6,188 nt of DNA from positions 1-6,188 of the forward strand of contig JAGUXD010000173.1 in NCBI GenBank assembly GCA_020062035.1. The letters are read 5' to 3'. Within the stretch, counting starts at the first letter, position 1, and every line of letters starts with the position of its first letter. Shown here piece by piece: positions 1 to 5,241 of the stretch. The notes beneath the pieces are model-generated. The model made no database searches. It was not told where the DNA came from and worked only from the letters and a program-made list of their open reading frames with translations. This DNA is from Candidatus Brocadiia bacterium. Its GTDB lineage: Bacteria; Planctomycetota; MHYJ01; JACQXL01. A program made the translations under genes and the position numbers.

Positions 1-40
1 AAGGATAGGACAGGTGATAGGATAGGGGGTATAGGTGGGG

Positions 41-54
41 GGGCATTTATGCCC
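41..54. repeat. Small perfect hairpin GGGCAT-TT-ATGCCC
   Basis: Six-base arms at 41-46 and 49-54 pair perfectly; as RNA this would form a five-pair stem with a four-base loop. It directly follows a G-rich run. It is not followed by a T tract (next bases are TTGATA), so a rho-independent terminator is not supported. It lies 9 nt before an AAGGAG motif. Confidence 0.4.
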
Positions 55-78
55 TTGATACATAAGGAGTTATATAGA

Positions 79-117
79 ATGCAAATTACTGTATCCCACC
101 GAGTCGGGAACTATTAA
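79..117 (+). other. Short ORF with good ribosome site, possibly the interrupted start of a gene
   Basis: AAGGAG at 64-69 sits 9 nt before ATG 79, a near-ideal arrangement, yet the frame reads only MQITVSHRVGNY before a TAA at 115-117. Immediately after comes TTAATTAAGG followed by TCTGCTGAAAAATG, which has the look of an insertion-sequence end. Two explanations fit: a genuine leader peptide of 12 residues, or the surviving start of a gene cut off by an insertion. Chance occurrence is also possible. I do not recognise the peptide. Confidence 0.2.
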
Positions 118-166
118 TTAAGGTCTGCTGAAAAATGATTTTATATCTTCTCATAGTTGTTAAAAA

Positions 167-307
167 TTAGGCTACTTTTCTGGTACGGATTTTGAAAATA
201 CGGCGTAAGTAGTCCTGAAAAGCGTTGAGACGATCGCCTAAGGTGTTGAGTTTTCGTTCTTTGTCAATATAAATAATTATAGGATTTATATTGACAAATA
301 AAAAACA
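167..307 (-). pseudogene. Possible eroded 3' end of a gene, perhaps a transposase
   Basis: On the minus strand a frame is open from just after an in-frame stop at 308-310 down to a TAA at 169-167, giving 46 codons. The last ~32 residues look protein-like: charged and amphipathic, beginning IDKERKLNTLGD and ending RRIFKIRTRKVA. There is no ATG, GTG or TTG start, so only a C-terminal fragment could be present. About 40 bases past the stop lies CATTTTTCAGCAGACC (complement of 122-137), which resembles terminal repeats of some insertion sequences. A transposase remnant next to an IS end is therefore my best guess. No family motif (DDE residues) is present in so short a piece, so the assignment is weak and a random open frame is not excluded. 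Confidence 0.25.
260..298. repeat. Perfect 15-bp inverted repeat overlapping the -35 box
   Basis: The left arm TTTGTCAATATAAAT (260-274) and right arm ATTTATATTGACAAA (284-298) are exact reverse complements separated by 9 bases. The right arm contains the TTGACA -35 hexamer of the pilin-operon promoter. A dyad over a -35 box is the usual geometry of a repressor or activator site, so an operator is plausible. Alternatively it is an inverted duplication left by an insertion, because the left arm also reads as part of the possible minus-strand gene remnant. No minus-strand -10 partner for the left-arm TTGACA was found. Confidence 0.6.
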
Positions 308-318
308 TTATGTATAAT
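291..318 (+). promoter_or_regulatory. Near-consensus sigma-70-type promoter of the pilin operon
   Basis: TTGACA at 291-296 and TATAAT at 313-318 both match the housekeeping consensus exactly, with a 16-bp spacer. Transcription would be expected to begin about 5-8 bases after the -10, at A324 to A327, which is at or within three bases of the ATG at 327. The mRNA would therefore be leaderless or nearly so. The bases before the ATG contain no Shine-Dalgarno motif, consistent with this. The -35 box lies inside an inverted repeat that may be an operator. Confidence 0.75.
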
Positions 319-326
319 AAAACATC

Positions 327-737
327 ATGAGACGAGACTACTCTCAAGGGTTCACTATTTTAGAAGTGATGATAGCAATGGTCTTATTAGCGGCCGCGGT
401 ATTTAGTTTATTATCTGTATCATTAAGCGGGACACTTCAGCAAGGGACAACCAGAGAATATGATATTGCAAGAAATTCTGCATTTGCAAAGTTAGAAGAG
501 ATGCGTTCCTTTACATTTACTAATCTTTCTGGTTTCTATAACAATACCTTTTTTGCCGTACCAGGGTTAACAGCACCAACTGGCTGGGCAGAACCGGGCT
601 GGGTAGGAATGGACGTCACCTCTGACCTGGCTGAAGTTGCGGTGATTATCAGATGGCGATTAGGCGAGTCCACAGACGCGTCTGTATTTAATGAATATAT
701 CCTGAGAGGGCTTATCACAAGAAGAAGGAATTGGTAG
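327..737 (+). CDS. PilV-like type IV pilus minor pilin / pseudopilin
   Basis: This 136-residue protein carries a classical class III prepilin signal: leader MRRDYSQG, cleavage after G8, then FTILEVMIAMVLLAAAVFSL with Glu at mature position +5 (E13). In the family, prepilin peptidase cuts there and methylates the new N-terminal Phe; the hydrophobic stretch (about residues 9-32) holds the subunit in the inner membrane and packs in the pilus or pseudopilus core. Following features (AxxKLEEMRS at 54-61, G80-L81, and an I-I-x-W strand near 107-110) fit PilV/GspI-like minor pilins, and the size is usual. The start is fixed by the leader, although no Shine-Dalgarno is visible; the promoter predicts an almost leaderless message. 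It opens an operon with PilW- and PilX-like genes. Whether the machine is a type IV pilus or a type II secretion system cannot be decided here. Confidence 0.85.
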   Translation: MRRDYSQGFTILEVMIAMVLLAAAVFSLLSVSLSGTLQQGTTREYDIARNSAFAKLEEMRSFTFTNLSGFYNNTFFAVPGLTAPTGWAEPGWVGMDVTSDLAEVAVIIRWRLGESTDASVFNEYILRGLITRRRNW

Positions 738-1565
738 ATGAAAGATGTAGGCACCCGCCTCGCCGCCGCCTTTGGCGAGCCACCACAGGGGCACGGTGTG
801 CCTCGCCCTGAGGGGGGGGAAGCAAAGCGAGGCTGGGCAGATTACCGCGAAGCGTCAGATAGGAAAATGGGATCCACAATTCTTGAGGTCTTGATTGTTG
901 TTTCTATTCTTTCTTTAATTATTACAAGTACTTTATATTTTGTCATCACGAGCCAGAGGACATTTGATGTTGGCACGATGACCTCTTATTTAGAATCAGA
1001 GGCAAGCAGGTTATCTGATATAATAAAGGAAAAACTCACTGAATGCAAGGTCACAGTCGCTCCTTCAACTGCAAATGATTTTGCTTCCTTTTCTTTTCAG
1101 GTGCCGGTTCTTGTCTCTGGTGCATACTGGGATGATGATGGTAATATTTACTGGGGCGCAGAAGACAACCAGAACTGGTCTTATAACTTTAGTTTTGTCT
1201 CAACAAGGATACTTAACGAGACATCTGACCTGATAGATTATAACGGAGACAATGATATTGAGGACTTCTTTGATGTGGGCGAGATAAGACTTTCCATTCG
1301 TGATGCAGACGATAATGACCAAACAACAGTCATACTTTGTAGAAATGTTATCACTGTCGCGGGTGTTGGTAATAGGTTCCTTGATATTAATAATGATGGA
1401 CAAAATGACCCGCTCTTTACTATGCTTGATAGCAGAGGGCGTCAGGTTATAACTAACGGCGAACGGTTCAGAATCAATCTCTGGCTGGGTGGTTTGGTTA
1501 CCTCTAATCGGGAGACGGTTCTGGTAAATTCTATAACTGAGGTGGTGATGTTGAATCCGCAGTAG
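738..1565 (+). CDS. PilW-like minor pilin / pseudopilin with an inserted N-terminal segment
   Basis: This gene encodes 275 residues. The prepilin motif is G45|STILEVLIVVSILSLI with Glu at +5 (E50) and a hydrophobic helix to about residue 70; the length and order after PilV suggest a PilW/GspJ-like minor subunit exported to the inner membrane and processed by prepilin peptidase. The ATG abuts the preceding TAG, and AAGGA at 725-729 lies 8 nt upstream, so the start is well supported. However, 44 residues before the cleavage glycine is far longer than the usual 5-15. Residues 4-41 come from a GC-rich in-frame insertion; without it the leader would read MKDRKMG. The mature part has two acidic loops resembling calcium-binding sites: DYNGDNDIED (167-176) and DINNDGQNDP (216-225). 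An internal ATG at 867 (M44) has only a close, weak AGGA. Confidence 0.8.
   Translation: MKDVGTRLAAAFGEPPQGHGVPRPEGGEAKRGWADYREASDRKMGSTILEVLIVVSILSLIITSTLYFVITSQRTFDVGTMTSYLESEASRLSDIIKEKLTECKVTVAPSTANDFASFSFQVPVLVSGAYWDDDGNIYWGAEDNQNWSYNFSFVSTRILNETSDLIDYNGDNDIEDFFDVGEIRLSIRDADDNDQTTVILCRNVITVAGVGNRFLDINNDGQNDPLFTMLDSRGRQVITNGERFRINLWLGGLVTSNRETVLVNSITEVVMLNPQ
747..860. mobile_element. GC-rich 114-bp palindromic insertion in the PilW-like gene
   Basis: By hand count about 79 of 114 bases are G or C (about 69%), sharply above the AT-rich flanks. The tetramer AGAT occurs at both edges (743-746 and 857-860), as expected of a target duplication. The segment is exactly 38 codons and free of stops in the gene's frame, and removing it restores a normal prepilin leader. 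It is hairpin-rich: CTCGCC 759-764 with GGCGAG 774-779; GGCAC 790-794 with GTGCC 798-802; and GCCTCGC 800-806 with GCGAGGC 827-833. GCCTCGC also occurs at 757-763. It holds an eight-G run (812-819). No transposase is encoded, so it would be a non-autonomous element, comparable in behaviour to Rickettsia palindromic elements, which insert in frame in genes. I do not recognise the element itself, and its ends are inferred. Confidence 0.6.
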
Positions 1566-1576
1566 AAGAGACTATG

Positions 1577-1582
1577 AGGAGG
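1577..1582 (+). promoter_or_regulatory. Shine-Dalgarno AGGAGG that decides the PilX-like start
   Basis: A perfect AGGAGG lies 6 nt before ATG 1589 but falls just after the in-frame ATG at 1574, where it would be codons 2-3. The upstream ATG has only weak purine sequence before it. Initiation at 1589 is therefore favoured. Confidence 0.75.
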
Positions 1583-1588
1583 AAAAAT

Positions 1589-2944
1589 ATGTATTATCCG
1601 AATACTCAAAACAAGGGCTCGGTAATGGTAATTGTGATGTTACTTACTGCAGTAATAGCCGGGTTAGCAGTTGCCTATATCGCTACTACGACTGCCCAAC
1701 AGCAGCAACTTACTTCATCTATTGATGCCCAGACTTTGTATCAGACCGCATTAAGCGGACTTGATATCGCCAATGCATACCTGCTCAGCAAATATACTGC
1801 AAGCACCGTGGGCTGGGATACTGAACTTGTGAATAGCGATACTTTATCAGGCAATTATGAGCCCGGCGCTGACTCTATAAGTTTAGGAACACCTATCACC
1901 TACGTGGGTACATTCAAGTGGTGCCGGAACCTGAATTATCACGGTTCTACCTTCTGGGCAAAGTTAGAGAATAATAATGATGGTGGTGGGGTACTCGATG
2001 ATAGAGATGGCGTTCTTAGACTTCGTGTAGAAGCGTGGAGTGGCGGTAATGCTCCGGATAGTCGCTCTCAAGAAGTTGTATTAACTGCACTGGTAAGTTA
2101 TAGAACAGAGCCATATGAGCCAACAAGCGCCCTAGTCATCGGCGGCTCTCTCATGGTCTTTGGAAATGCCACTATTGGTGGAACAAATGGTTCTATTCAG
2201 TCAAACGGAAGTGTTACAATACAGGGCTCTGCGACTGTTGCCGGTGATGTAACTGCTATAGGTAGTATTACTGCCCCACCCGGCTCTATTGGTGGGGAGA
2301 CCAACTCCGGTCCTGAGTATAGAACAAATATCCCATCAATTAATCCACCTGAATACTCTTACCTTGCGACTCATATCTTTAAGACCAATGGTTTAGTGTA
2401 TGACCAGAATGATAATTTGCTCGCGACACCAACCGGTTGGAGTTATAATGCAGCTCAACAAAAGTGGAGTAAAACTGGTAATATAACAAACAATGGGGTA
2501 TATTATTTTCAGGGTAGCGATGTGGACTTCGGTGGCTCAGCCGGCTCATCGACTAGTCCGATGACTATTACTATAATAGCCACTGGATATATTGATGTAA
2601 CAGGAAGTCCCTCGCTCGAACCAAGTCCTGATGGAGGCGGTATTGCTTTAATGGCAGGGAAGGACTTGCGGATACGAGGCGCAAGCGGTAATCTTTACGG
2701 TGTCGGGTTATATGCGGCGCATGAACAGGTCTCGCTCAGGGGTACCCCAAGTATTCAGGGTGTCCTCCTGGCTCAGGATGCCGAAGATGTTTGCTCTTTA
2801 GTTTCTACAACCAGTGATTATGATGTTCAGATTGGTGGTATGAGTAACATTACTTATAATGGTGCTCTAACGACAATCTTACGTGATGGCTTTCCGTTTA
2901 TTAGAGTGATGGGTTTCAAAAAGACTATAAAACCCAAAGAGTAA
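1589..2944 (+). CDS. PilX-like pilus assembly protein with beta-repeat domain
   Basis: From ATG 1589 the protein has 451 residues (456 if ATG 1574 is used). A short leader ends NKG at residues 8-10, followed by a hydrophobic segment (about 11-33) and then the conserved-looking AxxxxYQxALSGLDIANAYL stretch (about 47-65). This is the pattern of PilX/GspK-type membrane-anchored subunits, in which Glu+5 is often absent, as here (S11-V-M-V-I). The remainder is rich in G, S, T and N with alternating hydrophobic residues (about 183-235 and 325-425; for example GSVTIQGSATVAGDVTAIGS), suggesting a beta-helix or similar repeat fold exposed outside the inner membrane. It lies 23 nt after the PilW-like stop and 1 nt before the next gene, so co-translation and assembly with the PilV- and PilW-like subunits is likely. 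The exact role (tip complex, adhesion, secretion pseudopilus) is unknown. Confidence 0.75.
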   Translation: MYYPNTQNKGSVMVIVMLLTAVIAGLAVAYIATTTAQQQQLTSSIDAQTLYQTALSGLDIANAYLLSKYTASTVGWDTELVNSDTLSGNYEPGADSISLGTPITYVGTFKWCRNLNYHGSTFWAKLENNNDGGGVLDDRDGVLRLRVEAWSGGNAPDSRSQEVVLTALVSYRTEPYEPTSALVIGGSLMVFGNATIGGTNGSIQSNGSVTIQGSATVAGDVTAIGSITAPPGSIGGETNSGPEYRTNIPSINPPEYSYLATHIFKTNGLVYDQNDNLLATPTGWSYNAAQQKWSKTGNITNNGVYYFQGSDVDFGGSAGSSTSPMTITIIATGYIDVTGSPSLEPSPDGGGIALMAGKDLRIRGASGNLYGVGLYAAHEQVSLRGTPSIQGVLLAQDAEDVCSLVSTTSDYDVQIGGMSNITYNGALTTILRDGFPFIRVMGFKKTIKPKE

Positions 2945-2945
2945 T

Positions 2946-4247
2946 ATGAATAGACCCCTGTATATTTTTTGTGTCTTTGTGGTTGTCTTTATGGCTAATA
3001 ATCTTTTCGGCGATGCGATTTGTCTTAAGAACGGTGCAACGATTGAAGGCAGAATCACGGCTGAAGATAAGGACTCAATTACCATCTGGGTTACCTACGG
3101 CACGATTACTATTAAGCGCTCTGAAATAGACCATATCATTGCCGAAGAATACAAGCCCCCCAAACCACCGATGGTGATTAGTCCAACCGCTTCTGCAAAA
3201 ACAGGCGAGACGATTGGCTCTTTTCTTGATTCCAAAACCACAAAACCTGGGCATAAGGAAATCAATAAACTGCTTTTAGGATTATTTGAACCGCCCAAGG
3301 ATACCGAACCGCAAGGTCTCTTTGATGACCTTGTGGATAAGACCAAAAAAGAAACGGATTACCTTCTATTACTTCTTGAAGAACTGAACAACCTGCCAAT
3401 GGCATCTGCTATCAAACAGGATGCAAATAAGGTTCTTAAATGGGTCATAGAGGCACTCGGTAGGCATGGTGTTCATAACGCGCTTAATGTTTTCTTACAG
3501 ATATTAAAAACCGCTGACGAACCGCTCAAAATAGCGGTCTTAAAATCCCTGCCACAGATAAAAATAGACCTTTCTCTCCTTTCTGCGGTGCTACATCAAG
3601 TAAGGAGTCAATTAGTAAAAGAAAAGACTTCAGCCGTAAAAACCGGATACATAAATTATTTACATCTATCTAATGATAAAGAATCCCTGCTATTATTTAT
3701 TGACTGTCTGGATGAAGGAGATGCATCTGTTCGCAAGGCAAGTGCCAACGCTCTTGTTGGAATTTCCCAGAAACTGCCTGCTGATGAGTTGAGAAACCTT
3801 GACTTATTGGAGCGATTAAGGACAAAGGCATTACTTAGCCGTCATAAAGAGACGAGGCAGGAAATTATGAATGTCTTGGGACAACTGAAAGACCCTCAGG
3901 CCGTGGACACACTAATGGATTTCTTATTGGATGAAAATACAGAGGTCAGGAGCGAAGCCGCAGCGGCGCTTGCTAATATTGTTGACAAAAGAACAACCCA
4001 ATTTCTTATAGAAAGATTACATTTAGAACAAGACCTCTGGACAAGAATGCAGATTATCGGTGCATTACAGAAGATAAGCGACCCTGTAATCATTCCGGTT
4101 ATGATTGAACTCTTATTAGATGATGAAGAAAAAATACGACAGTGTGTGGCACGGGCACTTCGTTCTATTACCCCTTGTGCTTTTGGGGAAGACTACGAAA
4201 AATGGAAGGAATGGTCAGATAAAGAAGCGGAGCGTCAGAAAAAATAA
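2946..4247 (+). CDS. Secreted HEAT-repeat protein, function unknown
   Basis: The 433-residue product starts with a probable signal peptide (MNRPLYIFCVFVVVFMANNL; cleavage perhaps near residues 22-24). Residues 23-66 (DAICLKNGATIEGRI, then G-T-I-T-I and I-D-H-I) form a small beta domain of the 'LKNG..G.I...I..I' type often found at the start of exported proteins in uncultured bacteria. A lysine/proline-rich linker follows. From about 195 to 410 there are helical HEAT-like units, clearest at 248-275, 305-346 and 366-409, each with the D-x-x-V/I-R-x-x-A-x-x-A-L signature. The end, FGEDYEKWKEW, is a common tail of such proteins. HEAT arrays bind proteins, so a periplasmic scaffold for the neighbouring pilin-like machine is a reasonable inference. 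Its ATG lies 1 nt past the PilX-like stop with only a weak AAAGAG, suggesting translational coupling. Confidence 0.75.
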   Translation: MNRPLYIFCVFVVVFMANNLFGDAICLKNGATIEGRITAEDKDSITIWVTYGTITIKRSEIDHIIAEEYKPPKPPMVISPTASAKTGETIGSFLDSKTTKPGHKEINKLLLGLFEPPKDTEPQGLFDDLVDKTKKETDYLLLLLEELNNLPMASAIKQDANKVLKWVIEALGRHGVHNALNVFLQILKTADEPLKIAVLKSLPQIKIDLSLLSAVLHQVRSQLVKEKTSAVKTGYINYLHLSNDKESLLLFIDCLDEGDASVRKASANALVGISQKLPADELRNLDLLERLRTKALLSRHKETRQEIMNVLGQLKDPQAVDTLMDFLLDENTEVRSEAAAALANIVDKRTTQFLIERLHLEQDLWTRMQIIGALQKISDPVIIPVMIELLLDDEEKIRQCVARALRSITPCAFGEDYEKWKEWSDKEAERQKK

Positions 4248-4255
4248 TTATTTTC

Positions 4256-4282
4256 TTGACATTAATAGATAATTTGTATAAT
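4256..4282 (+). promoter_or_regulatory. Promoter of the small lipoprotein gene
   Basis: TTGACA at 4256-4261 and TATAAT at 4277-4282 match the housekeeping consensus, with a shorter than ideal 15-bp spacer. Transcription should start near 4289-4290, leaving a leader of about 13 nt that contains AGGAGG at 4292-4297, 5 nt before ATG 4303. The gene can thus be expressed independently of the pilin operon, although no terminator separates them. Confidence 0.7.
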
Positions 4283-4302
4283 TTCTGTCATAGGAGGGAA
4301 CT

Positions 4303-4512
4303 ATGTTAAAAAAGATATTTTTAACCATTGTGCTTGGTCTGGTTTTAACAGGGTGTATCGGCTATAATTATAAATGGGAACCTTCATGGACCGATGGATT
4401 TGAGCACGAAAGGAAGCACTTCAGGGCATGGATGCAGGATATGGCTGAGATTCACAAATTTATAGACAGGCATCTGTTTAATTTAGACGAAAGAGACCCG
4501 ACAAGATATTAA
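4303..4512 (+). CDS. Small lipoprotein, function unknown
   Basis: This 69-residue protein begins MLKKIFLTIVLGLVLTGC, a textbook lipoprotein signal with lipobox L15-T-G-C18. By family knowledge it is lipidated on C18 and cut by signal peptidase II, leaving a 52-residue mature chain. The residue after the Cys is Ile, not Asp, which by the usual rule favours transport to the outer membrane if a Lol system exists. The mature part has aromatic and charged residues (YKWEPSW, FEHERKHFRAWM) and a predicted helix, but I recognise no family. It has its own promoter and a strong AGGAGG. A partner role for the upstream pilin-like system is possible but rests only on proximity. Its stop overlaps the rsmI stop on the other strand. 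Confidence 0.7.
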   Translation: MLKKIFLTIVLGLVLTGCIGYNYKWEPSWTDGFEHERKHFRAWMQDMAEIHKFIDRHLFNLDERDPTRY

Positions 4513-5186
4513 GGGTTCCCGGCAATTATTAAAGTAATCTCACCTTTTATTGTCTTACCTGAAACCTCTTGAATTATCTCTTCAATAGTGCCTCTTTTTA
4601 TTTCCTCATAGAATTTAGTCAATTCGCGAGCGATTACTATCTGACACTCCCCTAAGACTTCTTTTAGTTCAGACAGGGTTTTGGTGAGCCGATACGGCGA
4701 CTCATATAGAATAACCGTTCTTTGTTCTCTGGCGATTTCCTGTAGCCGTTTTTTTCGTTTGGGGGTCTTTCTGGGTAAGAATCCCTCAAAAACGAATCTG
4801 TCAGAAGATAGGCCGGAAACGATAAGCGCCGAAAGACAGGCCGAGGTACCTGGAATTGCTTTTATTATAATGTTACTATCAATACATTTTTTGACTAACT
4901 CATAACCAGGGTCTGAAATAATAGGCGTGCCAGCATTGCTGACTAATGCGATATTTTTTCCGGTGAGCAGTTCTTGTACCAAATGTTGACTTCGTTGTTT
5001 CTCATTATGCCCAAAATAACTGATTAATGGCTTTTTTATCTGGTAATGATTAAGTAAATTTAAGGTTTGTCTTGTATCCTCGCAGGCGATAATATCAACC
5101 TCTTTTAATGTCTTGAGTGCTCGTAGAGTAATGTCCTCTAAGTTACCAATTGGCGTGGCAACAAGATATAAAAAGCCCTTGACCAT
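4509..5186 (-). CDS. rsmI: 16S rRNA (cytidine(1402)-2'-O)-methyltransferase RsmI
   Basis: The 225-residue product matches RsmI throughout: LYLVATPIGNLEDITLRAL (6-24), A34-C-EDTR, G59-H-N-E, GTP (86-88) ISDPG (90-94), PGTSA (112-116), F133-E-GFLP, YESPYRL (161-167), ARELTKFYEE (186-195) and KGEITLIIAG (214-223). The family uses S-adenosylmethionine to methylate the ribose of C1402 in the ribosomal P site. One deviation stands out: the usual VSDAGTP reads VSNAGTP, with Asn at 84. The chain is shorter than E. coli RsmI (286), lacking the C-terminal extension, as in some other bacteria. The start is fixed because the conserved region begins at residue 6 and there is an in-frame stop upstream without another ATG. 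No Shine-Dalgarno is visible; a heptamer repeat fills that space. It follows rpsT by 39 nt and is probably co-transcribed with it. Confidence 0.95.
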   Translation of the reverse strand: MVKGFLYLVATPIGNLEDITLRALKTLKEVDIIACEDTRQTLNLLNHYQIKKPLISYFGHNEKQRSQHLVQELLTGKNIALVSNAGTPIISDPGYELVKKCIDSNIIIKAIPGTSACLSALIVSGLSSDRFVFEGFLPRKTPKRKKRLQEIAREQRTVILYESPYRLTKTLSELKEVLGECQIVIARELTKFYEEIKRGTIEEIIQEVSGKTIKGEITLIIAGNP

Positions 5187-5187
5187 A

Positions 5188-5241
5188 TAGTAGTGATTAG
5201 TAATTAGTGATTAGTGAACCAATCACTACTCACTACTTACT
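5188..5241. repeat. Heptamer-based inverted repeat between rpsT and rsmI
   Basis: The left half is four tandem 7-mers, TAGTGAT, TAGTAAT, TAGTGAT, TAGTGAA (5191-5218). After CC come three 7-mers of roughly opposite sense, AATCACT, ACTCACT, ACTTACT (5221-5241). AGTAGTGATT (5189-5198) and AATCACTACT (5221-5230) are perfect 10-bp complements; an alternative 8-bp stem pairs 5205-5212 with 5221-5228. There is no T tract, so it is not a typical terminator. It covers the last codons and stop of rpsT (V-S-S-E-stop) and reaches to within a base or two of the rsmI ATG. It is probably a dispersed intergenic repeat of this genome; that is an inference. Confidence 0.7.

Larger units (their letters stand above)
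1..326. other. Region without an intact gene upstream of the pilin operon
   Basis: No convincing full-length gene lies here. The first ~43 bases are purine-rich and repetitive (repeated GATAGG-like units and a seven-G run at 37-43). Frame 1 is open from the window edge to a TAA at 115-117, so the tail of an upstream gene cannot be excluded, but its glycine-rich reading looks like low-complexity DNA. Next come a small hairpin (41-54), a short ORF with a good ribosome site (79-117), a possible decayed minus-strand gene end (167-307), a 15-bp inverted repeat (260-298) and the operon promoter (291-318). The mix suggests a junction altered by past insertions. Confidence 0.6.

Noticed and set aside
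41..60. Hairpin at 41-54 as a rho-independent terminator of an upstream gene
   Set aside because: The stem is only 5-6 pairs and is not followed by a T tract.
99..108. ACCGAGTCGG resembles the last hairpin of a Cas9 tracrRNA
   Set aside because: The match is only about ten bases; there is no cas gene, repeat array or T-run terminator anywhere in the window, so it is a coincidence.
240..267. Divergent minus-strand promoter using TTGACA in the left arm of the dyad
   Set aside because: No TATAAT-like hexamer occurs 15-19 bases away on the minus strand.
1200..1403. Minus-strand open frame within the PilW-like gene
   Set aside because: A shadow of the pseudopilin coding sequence with no ribosome site and no protein-like features; the same holds for the minus-strand frames at 536-754, 2879-3085, 3095-3346 and 3896-4093.
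1574..1588. ATG 1574 as the start of the PilX-like protein
   Set aside because: The perfect AGGAGG lies after this ATG and is spaced for ATG 1589, which also gives a shorter, more typical leader.
4241..4254. Perfect palindrome AAAATAATTATTTT at the HEAT gene stop
   Set aside because: It is made only of A and T with no loop, so it is a weak structure; not a convincing terminator or operator, though it adjoins the -35 box.
5188..5241. Heptamer array as a CRISPR or a terminator
   Set aside because: Units are seven bases without spacers, and no T tract follows the stem in either direction.
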